DNA of 64,000 nucleotides from Stutzerimonas urumqiensis (GCF_003640395.1 NZ_RBZQ01000010.1:62001-126000); one strand, 5' to 3'; counted from the stretch's first letter, positions 29,896 to 39,965 are shown. Notes: generated from the sequence alone by a model not told the origin. Numbers and translations are program-made.

Positions 29896-31023
29896 TCAGC
29901 GCTTGTCCAGTGGCGGAACGGCGCGCTGCTCGGGGCCGGTGTAGTCGGCACTCGGACGGATGATGCGGTTGTTGGCTCGCTGCTCGAACACGTGGGCACA
30001 CCAGCCGGTCACACGCGAGCAGACGAAGATCGGGGTGAACAGCCGGGTCGGAATGCCCATGAAGTGGTAGGCCGATGCGTGGTAGAAGTCGGCGTTAGGG
30101 AACAGCTTCTTCTGCGCCCACATGGTCTGGTCGATCGCTTCGGAGACCGGGAAGAGCACAGAGTCGCCCACCTCGTCCGCCAGATTGCGCGACCACTCCT
30201 TGATCACCTCGTTGCGCGGGTCGGACTCCTTATAGATGGCATGGCCGAAGCCCATGATCTTGTCCTTGCGCTCGAGCATGCCCAGCGTTCCCTGGACGGC
30301 CTCGTCAGCCGAGCCATAGCGCTCGATCATCTCCATCGCCGCTTCGTTGGCGCCCCCGTGCAGCGGGCCGCGCAGCGAGCCGATGGCGGCCGTCACGCAG
30401 GAATAGAGATCCGAGAGCGTCGAGGCGCAGACCCGCGCCGTGAAGGTAGAGGCGTTGAATTCGTGCTCGGCATACAGGATGAGCGAGACGTTCATGACCT
30501 TGACGTGCAGATCGCTGGGCTTCTTGCCATGCAGCAGCGCAAGGAAATGCCCGCCGAGCGTGTCTTCGTCGGTGTCGCAATCGATGCGCGTGCCGTCCTG
30601 CACGAAGCGGTGCCAGTAGGTCATGATCGCCGGGAAGGCCGCGAGCAGCCGGTCGGTACGGTCGCGCTGCTGGCTGAAGTCGGTTTCCGGCTCCAGCGTG
30701 CCGAGCACCGAGGCACCGGTGCGCATCACGTCCATCGGATGGGCATTGGCCGGGATGCGCTCGAGCACCTCTTTCAGTGCGGTCGGGAGATCGCGCAGGC
30801 CGCGCAGTTTCTGCTTGTACGCCGCCAGCTGCGCCGCGTTCGGCAACTCGCCGTGAACCAGCAGGTGAGCGACCTCCTCGAACTCGCAACGCTCCGCCAG
30901 TTCGCGAACGTCGTAGCCGCGGTAGGTCAGGCCGGCGCCCTCCTTGCCGACGGTACACAGCGCCGTCTGCCCGGCGACCTGGCCGCGCAGGCCGGCGCCG
31001 CCCAGTGCTTTCGCTTCAGCCAT
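29896..31023 (-). CDS. prpC: 2-methylcitrate synthase
   Basis: Condenses propionyl-CoA with oxaloacetate to 2-methylcitrate. 375 residues from ATG at 31023 (MAEAKALGGAGL), preceded by an AAAGGAGAG site. Citrate-synthase catalytic blocks are visible: LHGGANEAAMEMI (active-site His), MGFGHAIYK (His) and the C-terminal NADFYHASAYH. The short length and the AEAKALGGAGL start are typical of PrpC rather than GltA. It lies between prpB and acnD. Confidence 0.96.
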   Translation of the reverse strand: MAEAKALGGAGLRGQVAGQTALCTVGKEGAGLTYRGYDVRELAERCEFEEVAHLLVHGELPNAAQLAAYKQKLRGLRDLPTALKEVLERIPANAHPMDVMRTGASVLGTLEPETDFSQQRDRTDRLLAAFPAIMTYWHRFVQDGTRIDCDTDEDTLGGHFLALLHGKKPSDLHVKVMNVSLILYAEHEFNASTFTARVCASTLSDLYSCVTAAIGSLRGPLHGGANEAAMEMIERYGSADEAVQGTLGMLERKDKIMGFGHAIYKESDPRNEVIKEWSRNLADEVGDSVLFPVSEAIDQTMWAQKKLFPNADFYHASAYHFMGIPTRLFTPIFVCSRVTGWCAHVFEQRANNRIIRPSADYTGPEQRAVPPLDKR

Positions 31024-31093
31024 CGCTCTCTCCTTTCTTGACCTTGTTATGGGATGGATTTCGTATGGACGACCGGGGCCGGATGGCCAGCCC

Positions 31094-31981
31094 TCAGTGC
31101 TTCTTCTGCGCGAACAGCGCATCGAGGTGCTGCTCGTACGCGTGGTAGTCGATGCGCTCGTACAGCTCCATGCGCGTCTGCATGGTGTCCACCACGTTCT
31201 TCTGCGTGCCGTCACGACGGATCGCCTGGTAGACATTCTCGGCGGCCTTGTTCATGGCGCGGAAGGCGGACAGGGGGTACAGCACCAGCGAGACATCGGC
31301 CCCTGCCAACTCCTGTGTGGTGTACAGCGGCGTCGAGCCGAACTCGGTGATATTGGCCAGCACCGGCACCTTCACCCGCTCGGCGAAGGTCTTGTACATC
31401 GCCAGCTCGGTGATCGCCTCGGGGAAAATCATGTCCGCGCCCGCCTCGACACAGGCCGCTGCGCGGTCGAGCGCCGCGTCGAGGCCTTCCACCGCCAACG
31501 CGTCGGTGCGGGCCATGATGACGAAGCTGTCGTCGGTGCGTGCATCGACCGCTGCCTTGATGCGGTCGACCATTTCCTGCTGGCTGACGATCTCCTTGTT
31601 GGGACGATGGCCGCAGCGCTTGGCGCCCACTTGATCCTCGATGTGCAGCGCGCCGGCACCGAACTTGATCATCGCCTTGACGGTGCGAGCCACGTTGAAT
31701 GCCGACGAGCCGAAACCGGTGTCGACGTCCACTAGAAGCGGCAGGTCGCAGACATCGGTGATCCGGCGCACATCCGTCAGCACATCATCGAGACCGGAGA
31801 TCCCGAGGTCCGGCAGACCGAGCGAGCCTGCCGCTACCCCGCCGCCGGAAAGATAGATCGCCTTGAAGCCGGCGCGCTTGGCCAGCAGGGCATGATTGGC
31901 GTTGATCGCGCCGACGACTTGCAGCGGATGCTCGCTGGCAACCGCATCGCGAAAACGCTGGCCGGCCGTGGGAAGGCTCAT
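31094..31981 (-). CDS. prpB: 2-methylisocitrate lyase
   Basis: Splits 2-methylisocitrate into pyruvate and succinate, the last step of the cycle. 295 residues, isocitrate-lyase superfamily TIM barrel. The signature loop KRCGH is at 121-125, with metal-binding DVDTGFG (85-91) and IEDQ before it. Only 3 bp separate it from the stop of the GntR regulator upstream, so the regulator and the enzymes form one operon. Confidence 0.97.
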   Translation of the reverse strand: MSLPTAGQRFRDAVASEHPLQVVGAINANHALLAKRAGFKAIYLSGGGVAAGSLGLPDLGISGLDDVLTDVRRITDVCDLPLLVDVDTGFGSSAFNVARTVKAMIKFGAGALHIEDQVGAKRCGHRPNKEIVSQQEMVDRIKAAVDARTDDSFVIMARTDALAVEGLDAALDRAAACVEAGADMIFPEAITELAMYKTFAERVKVPVLANITEFGSTPLYTTQELAGADVSLVLYPLSAFRAMNKAAENVYQAIRRDGTQKNVVDTMQTRMELYERIDYHAYEQHLDALFAQKKH

Positions 31982-31984
31982 GGA

Positions 31985-32701
31985 TCACCTCTTGTCTGCA
32001 TGGGTGGATTCGGCGGCCTGCTGAAAATGCCGCTCGATGTTGCGTTTGGAACCGGCGATGTGACGCCGCATCAGCAGTTCCGCCAATTCGCCATCGCCCT
32101 CGGCGATCGCGTCGAGAATCCGGTGATGCTCCGCGAACGCCTGATGCGGCCGGTGCGGCGTGGCGGAAAACTGGATGCGGTACATCCGCACCAACTGATA
32201 GAGCTCGCCGCAGAGCATGCGGGTCAGGGTCGCGTTGCCACTGCCCTGGATGATCCGGTAGTGGAAGTCGAAATCGCCCTCCTGCTGGTAATAGCCCAGT
32301 CCGGCCTGGAACGCCTCGTCCTTCTCGTGGGTTTCCAGCACCTGCCGAAGTTCATCGATCTCGGTACGGCTCATCCTGGCGGCCGCCAGCCGGCAAGCCA
32401 TGCCTTCGAGCGACTCGCGAATTTCATACAGCTCGATGAGTTCGCGCTGATCGAGCGACACCACCCGTGCGCCTACATGAGGAATGCGCACCAGCAGCTT
32501 CTGGCCCTCCAGCCGATGGATCGCCTCGCGCAGCGGCCCGCGGCTTATGCCGTAGGTGCGCGCCAGCTCCGGCTCGGAAATCTTGCTGCCCGGTGGGATG
32601 TCGCCTTGCACGATCGCATTCTGGATGCGGCGGAACACATGCTCGGACAAGGTTCCCGCCTCGGTGAACCCAAGGTCGGCGAGGTTGCTTGCATTAGCCA
32701 T
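31985..32701 (-). CDS. GntR/FadR-family regulator of the 2-methylcitrate operon
   Basis: 238-residue transcription regulator: N-terminal winged helix (about 15-80, ISEPELARTYGISRGPLREAIHRL as its recognition region) and a helical FCD effector domain (about 90-230) with a likely metal-binding DFHYRI/RRHI set of His residues. First gene of the prp operon; its own start region carries two TGTCGACA palindromes, so autorepression relieved by a pathway metabolite such as 2-methylcitrate is likely. Sometimes called PrpR, but it is not the sigma-54 type PrpR of enterobacteria. Confidence 0.9.
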   Translation of the reverse strand: MANASNLADLGFTEAGTLSEHVFRRIQNAIVQGDIPPGSKISEPELARTYGISRGPLREAIHRLEGQKLLVRIPHVGARVVSLDQRELIELYEIRESLEGMACRLAAARMSRTEIDELRQVLETHEKDEAFQAGLGYYQQEGDFDFHYRIIQGSGNATLTRMLCGELYQLVRMYRIQFSATPHRPHQAFAEHHRILDAIAEGDGELAELLMRRHIAGSKRNIERHFQQAAESTHADKR

Positions 32702-32702
32702 A

Positions 32703-32712
32703 TTGTCGACAC
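32703..32712. promoter_or_regulatory. Probable GntR operator O1 (TTGTCGACAC)
   Basis: The TGTCGACA palindrome (32704-32711) begins 3 bp before the regulator start codon. GntR/FCD proteins often bind short palindromes of this kind. It is repeated at 32767-32774. Confidence 0.6.
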
Positions 32713-32763
32713 ATGCCGTACGTAGTTGCCGTGCAAGCTAGGTCAAAGCAAACGCAAGGTCAA
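32713..32763 (-). promoter_or_regulatory. Possible promoter of the prp operon
   Basis: In the minus sense two TTGACC hexamers occur between the two operators, the first at 32758-32763. The candidate -10 hexamers 16-17 nt further on (TAGCTT, TACGTA) match the consensus poorly. The location between the operators fits a repressed promoter, but the assignment is weak. Confidence 0.35.
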
Positions 32764-32765
32764 TA

Positions 32766-32775
32766 CTGTCGACAA
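32766..32775. promoter_or_regulatory. Probable GntR operator O2 (CTGTCGACAA)
   Basis: Second TGTCGACA palindrome (32767-32774), inside the longer ACTGTCGACAATT. Its centre is 63 bp, about six helical turns, from O1, on the far side of the presumed promoter, so looping or paired occupancy by the regulator is possible. Confidence 0.6.
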
Positions 32776-32940
32776 TTACGGGAGGCGCTGCCTCACGCAT
32801 GGCGTTTCATAAATGTTGCCAAGCGCCGCATCGCCCTGTCGCAGGCTCCACGGTCGCCTGCTAGAATCACCGCGCCTTTCAGCTTCCGGCCATGCGCCGG
32901 CTTTCTGTCGTGCACGACCAAACGACCAGCCAATGGACTT

Positions 32941-33477
32941 ATGAGAGCTGCCTCTTTTTTCCTTTCGCTCTGCCTGCTCCTGCTCCCCAGCCTGGGTTTC
33001 TCCGACGACAAGACCGTTTATGGCCTGACCGAACGCGTGGCCATTCCCGAATTCGGGCTCGAGTTGCCCGCCAAGCTGGACACCGGCGCACAAACGGCCT
33101 CGCTCAGCGCCCGTGATATCGAGCGGTTCACGCGCAACGGCAAGCAATGGGTGCGCTTCGATCTGGCCATCGACAAAACCCACCAGCAGGCGATCGAGCG
33201 ACCGGTCGCCCGTCTCAGCAAGATCAAGCGGCGCGCCGGCGACTACGACCCGGAGCAGGAAAAGACCTACACGGCCCGCCCGGTTATCGAAGTCGACATG
33301 TGCCTGGGCGGTACCCGCCGAAGCATCGAAGTGAACCTCACCGACCGCAGTGCATTCCAATACCCACTTCTTATCGGTTCAGACGCACTGACCCAGTTCG
33401 GCGCACTGGTCGATCCCAGCCTCACCTACGCCGCCGGCAAACCCGGCTGCCTAACCGCCTCAGACGCTGACGAGTAA
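32941..33477 (+). CDS. Exported retropepsin-like protein (family named ATP-dependent zinc protease)
   Basis: 178 residues with a signal peptide (about 1-21, MRAASFFLSL start). The mature protein has the aspartic-protease-like DTGA motif (Asp47-Ala50 in KLDTGAQTASLSARD) and later LLIGSDAL, features of a single-domain retropepsin. Databases often label this family as an ATP-dependent zinc protease, yet no ATPase or zinc motif is visible. It is first in a three-gene set, 5 bp before the 7TM gene, and is divergent from the prp regulator. It should act in the periplasm; substrate unknown. Confidence 0.82.
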   Translation: MRAASFFLSLCLLLLPSLGFSDDKTVYGLTERVAIPEFGLELPAKLDTGAQTASLSARDIERFTRNGKQWVRFDLAIDKTHQQAIERPVARLSKIKRRAGDYDPEQEKTYTARPVIEVDMCLGGTRRSIEVNLTDRSAFQYPLLIGSDALTQFGALVDPSLTYAAGKPGCLTASDADE

Positions 33478-33482
33478 TTGCT

Positions 33483-35006
33483 ATGCGCGCACTGACCTTG
33501 CACCTGAAGATCCTGATCGTCCTGCTCGTCACCCTGGGCGTCGGACTGACGGCGTATCAGATATTCGTCCTGGGCATCCCGGTGACGGCCGACGAGACGG
33601 ACGACCTGTGGAACATCGACGCCAAGATCGAATTCGTCGCCAGTCCGCGCGAGCCGGTCAAGGTCCAGATGTTCGTGCCGCCGCTGAATCAGGAATTCGT
33701 CAGCCTCAACGAGAGTTTCATCTCCAACAACTACGGCGTGAGCATCAACCGCGTTGACGGCAACCGCCGGGTGACCTGGTCGGCTCGCCGCGCGGAAGGC
33801 CGCGAGACGCTCTACTACCGACTGGTGCTGACCAAGCGCTACAGCGGCGAACAGACCAAGGCCGAAGGCCCGATATTCCGGGACAGCATCCCGCTCGAAG
33901 GCCCCGAGAAGATCGCGGCCGAAGCGCTGCTCTCGCCCATCCGCCAGCACTCGGCGGACGTGGAGACCTTCATCAGCGAAGCGATCAAGCGGGTCAACAA
34001 CCCCAACGACGACAACGTCAAGCTGCTGCTCGGCGGCGATGCGTCCACCGAGAACAAGGCTCGGGTCATCGAGATCATCCTGTCGATCGCCCATGTTCCG
34101 ATGCAGCGCGTACACACCATCCAATTGTCCGACGAAGCCCAGACCCCCGAGCTGTGGCTGCGCAGCTTCAATGGCGAGCGCTGGCTCTATTTCAACCCGG
34201 AAACCGGCGAGCAAGGCTTGCCCGAAGACCGCCTGGTCTGGTGGATCGGGGACGAGCCGCTGCTGACGCTCGAGGGCGGCAAGAGCCCCGAAGTGACCTT
34301 CACGCTCAGCAACAGCGAGATGAACGCCATCCGCCTGGCCAAGCTGACGGACGAAAACACCGAAGCCAGCTTCCTGGAGTACTCGCTGTACGGGCTGCCG
34401 CTGTCTACCCAGCAGACCTACCAGATCATGATCGTCATCCCGATCGGCGTGCTGGTGATCCTGGTGCTGCGCAACCTGATCGGCATCCAGACGCTCGGCA
34501 CCTTCACGCCGGTGTTGATCGCGCTGGCGTTCCGGGAGACGCAACTGGGCTTCGGCATCATTCTGTTCACGCTGATCACCGCGCTCGGCCTGTCGCTACG
34601 GTCTTATCTCGAACATCTGAAGCTGCAGATGCTGCCGCGCCTGTCGGTGGTGCTGACATTCGTGGTGGTGCTGATCGCTGTCATCAGCCTCTTCAGCCAC
34701 AAGCTCGGACTGGAGCGCGGACTATCGGTGGCGCTGTTCCCGATGGTGATCCTGACGATGACCATCGAGCGGCTGTCCATCACCTGGGAAGAGCGCGGCG
34801 GCAACCATGCCTTCAAGGTCGGCGTCGGCACCATCATCGCCGCATCGCTCGCCCATGCGCTCATGAGCATTCCGGAACTGGTCTACTTCGTCTTCACCTT
34901 CCCGGCGGTGCTTCTGGTGCTGGTGGGCTTCATGCTGGCGATGGGTCGTTACCGCGGCTACCGGTTGACGGAGCTGTTCCGATTCAAAGCCTTTCTGAAG
35001 GACTGA
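33483..35006 (+). CDS. Inactive transglutaminase-like domain fused to seven membrane helices
   Basis: 507 residues. An N-terminal membrane anchor (about 8-30) leads to a large periplasmic domain (about 40-300) of the transglutaminase fold that lacks a recognisable catalytic Cys, then about six or seven closely spaced helices (from about 312 to 495) and a basic cytoplasmic end. It matches the two-part family with an inactive transglutaminase N-terminus and 7TM C-terminus. It lies between the retropepsin-like gene (5 bp gap) and the ATP-grasp gene (4 bp gap), so it may link the periplasmic and cytoplasmic partners across the membrane. Confidence 0.82.
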   Translation: MRALTLHLKILIVLLVTLGVGLTAYQIFVLGIPVTADETDDLWNIDAKIEFVASPREPVKVQMFVPPLNQEFVSLNESFISNNYGVSINRVDGNRRVTWSARRAEGRETLYYRLVLTKRYSGEQTKAEGPIFRDSIPLEGPEKIAAEALLSPIRQHSADVETFISEAIKRVNNPNDDNVKLLLGGDASTENKARVIEIILSIAHVPMQRVHTIQLSDEAQTPELWLRSFNGERWLYFNPETGEQGLPEDRLVWWIGDEPLLTLEGGKSPEVTFTLSNSEMNAIRLAKLTDENTEASFLEYSLYGLPLSTQQTYQIMIVIPIGVLVILVLRNLIGIQTLGTFTPVLIALAFRETQLGFGIILFTLITALGLSLRSYLEHLKLQMLPRLSVVLTFVVVLIAVISLFSHKLGLERGLSVALFPMVILTMTIERLSITWEERGGNHAFKVGVGTIIAASLAHALMSIPELVYFVFTFPAVLLVLVGFMLAMGRYRGYRLTELFRFKAFLKD

Positions 35007-35010
35007 GCCC

Positions 35011-35994
35011 ATGTTCGGCCTGATCAAGACGTGGAAGGCGCTCAGCGCCCGCGGCATCATGGGCATCAACCGCCGCAATGCCGATTACGTGCTCAAGTAC
35101 AACAAGCGCAGCCTGTATCCGATCGTCGATGACAAGATCATCACCAAGGAACGCGCGATCGAAGCGGGCATCCATGTGCCGGAGATGTACGGCATCATCG
35201 AAACCGAGCAGGAAATCAGCAAGCTCCACGACATCATCAAGGACCACAATGACTTCGTCATCAAGCCGGCACAGGGTGCCGGCGGTGACGGCATCCTGGT
35301 CATCGCGGACCGTTTCGAGGGGCGCTACAAGACGGTATCGGGCCGAATCATCAGCCATGACGAAATCGAGCATCAGCTCTCGAACATCCTCACCGGCCTG
35401 TACTCGCTCGGCGGCCTGCGCGATCGGGCGTTGATCGAATACCGCGTCACACCCGACCCCATCTTCAAGAGCATCAGCTACGAAGGCGTGCCGGACATCC
35501 GCATCATCGTGCTGATGGGCTACCCGGTCATGGCCATGTTGCGCCTGCCGACCCGCCAGTCCAACGGCAAGGCCAACCTGCACCAGGGCGCCATCGGCGT
35601 CGGGGTCGACCTGGCCACCGGCATCACCCTGCGCGGCACCTGGCTGAACAACAAGATCACGAAGCACCCGGATACGACCAACGCGGTGGATGGCGTGCAG
35701 CTGCCCAACTGGGACGGCTTCATGAAACTGGCGGCCGGTTGCTACGAGCTCTGCGGTCTTGGCTATATCGGGGTGGACATGGTGCTCGATCAGGACAAGG
35801 GCCCGCTGATCCTCGAGCTGAACGCCCGCCCTGGTCTCAACATCCAGATCGCCAATGACACCGGCCTGACGCTCAGGACGCACCAGGTCGAGGCACGCCT
35901 CGCGGAGCTGAAGGCCAAGGGCATCCAGGAAACACCCGAGGAACGTGTGAAGTTCTCTCAGGAGCTCTTCGGCCACGTACCGGCCCACGATTGA
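35011..35994 (+). CDS. Alpha-L-glutamate ligase-like ATP-grasp protein (RimK-related)
   Basis: 327 residues, soluble. ATP-grasp features are VIKPAQGAGGDGI (about 87-99), the metal-binding LILELNARPGLNIQIAN near 268-284, and VDMVLD before it. RimK-like enzymes attach glutamate or other amino acids through acyl-phosphate chemistry; the substrate here is unknown. It is the third gene of the cluster, 4 bp after the 7TM gene. pabB follows after 45 bp but belongs to folate synthesis and is probably only a neighbour. Confidence 0.83.
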   Translation: MFGLIKTWKALSARGIMGINRRNADYVLKYNKRSLYPIVDDKIITKERAIEAGIHVPEMYGIIETEQEISKLHDIIKDHNDFVIKPAQGAGGDGILVIADRFEGRYKTVSGRIISHDEIEHQLSNILTGLYSLGGLRDRALIEYRVTPDPIFKSISYEGVPDIRIIVLMGYPVMAMLRLPTRQSNGKANLHQGAIGVGVDLATGITLRGTWLNNKITKHPDTTNAVDGVQLPNWDGFMKLAAGCYELCGLGYIGVDMVLDQDKGPLILELNARPGLNIQIANDTGLTLRTHQVEARLAELKAKGIQETPEERVKFSQELFGHVPAHD

Positions 35995-35999
35995 CGACG

Positions 36000-36025
36000 G
36001 GCTCGACGCTAGCCAAGGTCGAGCC
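36000..36025 (+). promoter_or_regulatory. Hairpin just upstream of pabB
   Basis: GGCTCGAC (36000-36007) pairs perfectly with GTCGAGCC (36018-36025) around a 10-nt loop. It follows the ATP-grasp stop and ends 14 bp before the pabB ATG. There is no T run, so it is at best a weak terminator or an RNA element limiting pabB translation, which also lacks a clear ribosome site. Confidence 0.4.
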
Positions 36026-36039
36026 TCCAGCCCATCCCG

Positions 36040-37386
36040 ATGCCAACCTGCCGACTTTTCCCCCTTCCCTACCAGCCCGACCCCGGGTACTGGTTCGGTT
36101 GCGTTCACGACGCTCCCGGCGCCGTCCTGCTCGATTCCGGACGCCCCGGTGCGACGCGCGGGCGTTTCGACATCCTGTCGGCCGAGCCGCTGCTGATCCT
36201 CGAGCCCGACCGGGGCGAAACCGGTTCGGCCTTCTTCGACCGCCTGCGCGGAGCGCTGTCCCGCCTCGCCCCGGCATACCCGCCAGCCGGTGTCGAACTG
36301 CCATTCACCGGCGGCCTGATCGGCATGCTGAGCTACGACTTCGGCCGCTCGCTGGAGCCTATGCCGGTACGTGCGCAAGACGACACCGCCCTGCCCCAGG
36401 CACGCCTGGGCCTGTATGACTGGGCAATCGTCAGCGATCACCAGCTCGGCCGCAGCCAGCTCGTCTGCCATCCCTCGATGAGCGCGGCGCGCGTCCGGGC
36501 ATTGCTCGATCGCTTCGAAGCGCCTGCCGACCGACCTGCCGCGCCCTTCCGTCTGACCGCCCGCTTCACCGCCGACCTCGCGCCCGCCGACTATCACGCG
36601 GCCTTCGAGCGCATCCAGGCCTACATCCAGGCCGGCGACTGCTATCAAGTCAACTACGCGCAACGTTTCGTGGCGCACTACGAGGGGAGTCCGTGGCAGG
36701 CCTATCGCCGGCTCCGCGCGGCCTGCCCCACGCCCTTCGCTGGCTATCTGGCGACAGGCAACGGAGCAATACTCAGCCTGTCTCCGGAGCGTTTTCTGAG
36801 TGTGCGCGAGCGGCAGGTCGAGACACGGCCGATCAAGGGCACCCGACGACGCGGCGCCTCGCCCGCCGAAGACACCGAGCAGATCGAGGCCCTCAGGCGC
36901 AGCGAGAAGGACCGCGCCGAGAACCTGATGATCGTGGATCTGCTGCGCAACGACCTGGGCCGCAGCTGTGCGCCGGGCAGCGTGCGGGTGCCGGAGCTTT
37001 TCAGCATCGAGACCTACCCGAACGTGCACCACCTGGTCAGCGCCGTGACCGGTACGCTGGCACCCGACCGCGATGCGCTGGACCTGGTCGCCGGCAGCTT
37101 TCCGGGCGGCTCCATCACCGGCGCACCGAAAATCCGCGCCATGCAGATCATCGAAGAACTCGAGCCGCATCGACGCGCCATCTATTGCGGCTCGCTGCTT
37201 TACCTGGACGTGCGGGGTTACCTGGACAGCTCGATCGCGATCCGCTCGCTACTGCTCGAGGACGGCCGAGCGCTGTGCTGGGGTGGCGGAGGCATCGTCG
37301 CCGACTCCGTCTCGCAGGACGAGTACGTGGAGTCGGTGACCAAGGTGAGTGTCCTGCTGGAGACCCTGCAACAGGATACGGTCTAG
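36040..37386 (+). CDS. pabB: Aminodeoxychorismate synthase component I
   Basis: Converts chorismate and ammonia (from PabA) to 4-amino-4-deoxychorismate in folate synthesis. 448 residues of the anthranilate synthase component I fold. The PabB-specific PIKGTRRRG segment contains the Lys that takes the place of the TrpE alanine, and FPGGSITGAPKIRAMQII and IAIRS blocks follow. Start ATG at 36040 (MPTCRLFPLPYQPDP) fits the family N-terminus although no good ribosome site precedes it. Convergent with thrH, 12 bp apart. Confidence 0.95.
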   Translation: MPTCRLFPLPYQPDPGYWFGCVHDAPGAVLLDSGRPGATRGRFDILSAEPLLILEPDRGETGSAFFDRLRGALSRLAPAYPPAGVELPFTGGLIGMLSYDFGRSLEPMPVRAQDDTALPQARLGLYDWAIVSDHQLGRSQLVCHPSMSAARVRALLDRFEAPADRPAAPFRLTARFTADLAPADYHAAFERIQAYIQAGDCYQVNYAQRFVAHYEGSPWQAYRRLRAACPTPFAGYLATGNGAILSLSPERFLSVRERQVETRPIKGTRRRGASPAEDTEQIEALRRSEKDRAENLMIVDLLRNDLGRSCAPGSVRVPELFSIETYPNVHHLVSAVTGTLAPDRDALDLVAGSFPGGSITGAPKIRAMQIIEELEPHRRAIYCGSLLYLDVRGYLDSSIAIRSLLLEDGRALCWGGGGIVADSVSQDEYVESVTKVSVLLETLQQDTV

Positions 37387-37398
37387 CGGCGCCCCGGC

Positions 37399-38016
37399 TT
37401 ACAGGCTCAACGGGCGATTGGACGCCTTGAGGAATTCCTGCTTGAGCGCCTCGAAGGTATGCACGGCGGGGAATTGCGGGAACTCGCGAATGACGTTTTC
37501 CGGCGCGTGGAACAGGATGCCGGCGTGCGCCTCGGACAGCATGGTGGTGTCGTTGTACGAATCGCCGGCGGCGATGACGCGGTAGTACAGACTCTTCAGC
37601 GCGATCACCGATTGCCGCTTCGGATCCTTCTGGCGAAGCTGGTAATCCACGACCTGACCGCTCTCATTGGTGATCAGCCGATGGCACAGCAGCGTCGGAA
37701 ACCCCAGCTGCCGCATCAACGGCTGGGAGAATTCGTAGAAGGTGTCGGACAGGATCACGACCTGGAAACGCTCACGCAGCCAATCGACGAATTCCACGGC
37801 GCCGTCCAGCGGCTTGAGCTTGCCGATCACCGCCTGAATGTCCGCGAGCTTCAAGCCATGCTCGTCGAGAATGCGCAGGCGCTGCTTCATCAGTACATCG
37901 TAATCAGGGATGTCCCGCGTGGTGGCTCGCAGCAACTCGATGCCGGTTTCTTCGGCGAACGCGATCCAGATTTCCGGCACCAATACGCCTTCGAGATCCA
38001 GGCAAGCAATTTCCAC
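37399..38016 (-). CDS. thrH: Phosphoserine phosphatase / homoserine phosphotransferase ThrH
   Basis: HAD-family enzyme that dephosphorylates phosphoserine and can transfer the phosphate to homoserine, a side route to threonine. 205 residues with HAD motif I as DLEGVLVPE (second Asp replaced by Glu, characteristic of ThrH), motif II ILSDTFYEF, and motif III AGDSYNDTTML. The start is GTG at 38016 after CAGGAG. It is convergent with pabB and divergent from cysH, the same neighbourhood as in P. aeruginosa. Confidence 0.95.
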   Translation of the reverse strand: MEIACLDLEGVLVPEIWIAFAEETGIELLRATTRDIPDYDVLMKQRLRILDEHGLKLADIQAVIGKLKPLDGAVEFVDWLRERFQVVILSDTFYEFSQPLMRQLGFPTLLCHRLITNESGQVVDYQLRQKDPKRQSVIALKSLYYRVIAAGDSYNDTTMLSEAHAGILFHAPENVIREFPQFPAVHTFEALKQEFLKASNRPLSL

Positions 38017-38203
38017 GGCACACTCCTGAGGGATGGATAAAGAGAGCCCGGCACTCTAGCGACCTGTGACTGGCCAGGCAACGAAACGCTTATACCCAAA
38101 CCGCCACACTACTCGGCAGAAAGGATATTTAGGGGCATAAGTGTTGCTTTGCTACCATCCGCCGCCACAGAGCGCTCGAGCGCCACGCATAGGAACAAGC
38201 CTG

Positions 38204-38938
38204 ATGACCGATCTCACCGATGTAACGGCCCTGGCGGAAAGGTACGCCGACAAGTCCCCGCAGGACATTCTCAAGCTCGCCTTCGATCTGTTCGGCGACG
38301 ACCTCTGGATTTCCTTCAGCGGCGCCGAGGACGTGGTGCTCGTCGACATGGCGTGGAAGCTGAACAAGGGGGTCAAGGTATTCACCCTCGATACCGGCCG
38401 GCTTCACGGCGAGACCTATCGCTTCATCGAACAGGTCCGCGAGCACTACGGCATTCCCATCGACATCCTGGCGCCCGATCCCGCACGGCTCGAGCCAATG
38501 GTTCGCGAAAAGGGTCTGTTCAGCTTCTACCGCGACGGCCACGGGGAATGCTGCGGTATCCGGAAGATCGAGCCGCTGCGGCGCAAGCTGTCGACCGTCA
38601 AGGCCTGGGCGACCGGCCAGCGGCGGGACCAGAGCCCCGGTACGCGCAGCCAGGTCGCGGTGCTCGAGCAGGACACCACCTTCTCCGCGCCCGACCGGCC
38701 GCTGTACAAGTTCAACCCGCTCGCGCAAATGACCAGCGAAGAAGTCTGGGGGTACATCCGCATGCTGGAGGTGCCCTACAACAGCCTGCACGAGCGCGGC
38801 TTCGTCAGCATCGGCTGCGAGCCCTGCACGCGCCCGGTACTACCGAACCAGCACGAGCGCGAGGGTCGCTGGTGGTGGGAAGAAGCGACGCACAAGGAGT
38901 GCGGGCTCCACGCCGGCAATCTGATCGTCAAAGCCTGA
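38204..38938 (+). CDS. cysH: Phosphoadenosine/adenosine phosphosulfate reductase
   Basis: Thioredoxin-dependent reductase releasing sulfite in assimilatory sulfate reduction. 244 residues from ATG at 38204 ([10 protein letters not shown]) with AGGA upstream. PP-loop [14 protein letters not shown], the [11 protein letters not shown] pair and the C-terminal [23 protein letters not shown] with ECGLH give the four Cys of a 4Fe-4S cluster, so it probably prefers APS, as in Pseudomonas. Upstream bases read in another frame look like a P. aeruginosa CysH N-terminal extension, but that frame is out of phase. cysB lies next door on the other strand. Confidence 0.95.
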   Translation: MTDLTDVTALAERYADKSPQDILKLAFDLFGDDLWISFSGAEDVVLVDMAWKLNKGVKVFTLDTGRLHGETYRFIEQVREHYGIPIDILAPDPARLEPMVREKGLFSFYRDGHGECCGIRKIEPLRRKLSTVKAWATGQRRDQSPGTRSQVAVLEQDTTFSAPDRPLYKFNPLAQMTSEEVWGYIRMLEVPYNSLHERGFVSIGCEPCTRPVLPNQHEREGRWWWEEATHKECGLHAGNLIVKA

Positions 38939-38957
38939 TCGCCCGCGCCGCGCCTGC

Positions 38958-39965
<1,008 letters not shown>

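Noticed and set aside
29832..29999. Upstream extension of acnD into prpC
   Set aside because: No homology to AcnD; it only reads the opposite end of prpC out of frame.
34984..37170. A 728-codon open frame opposite the ATP-grasp gene and pabB
   Set aside because: It spans two well-supported genes on the plus strand and shows no recognisable protein features.
38141..38203. Upstream extension of cysH
   Set aside because: It lacks a ribosome site; AGGA fits the ATG at 38204, and the bases that resemble a longer CysH N-terminus are in another frame.
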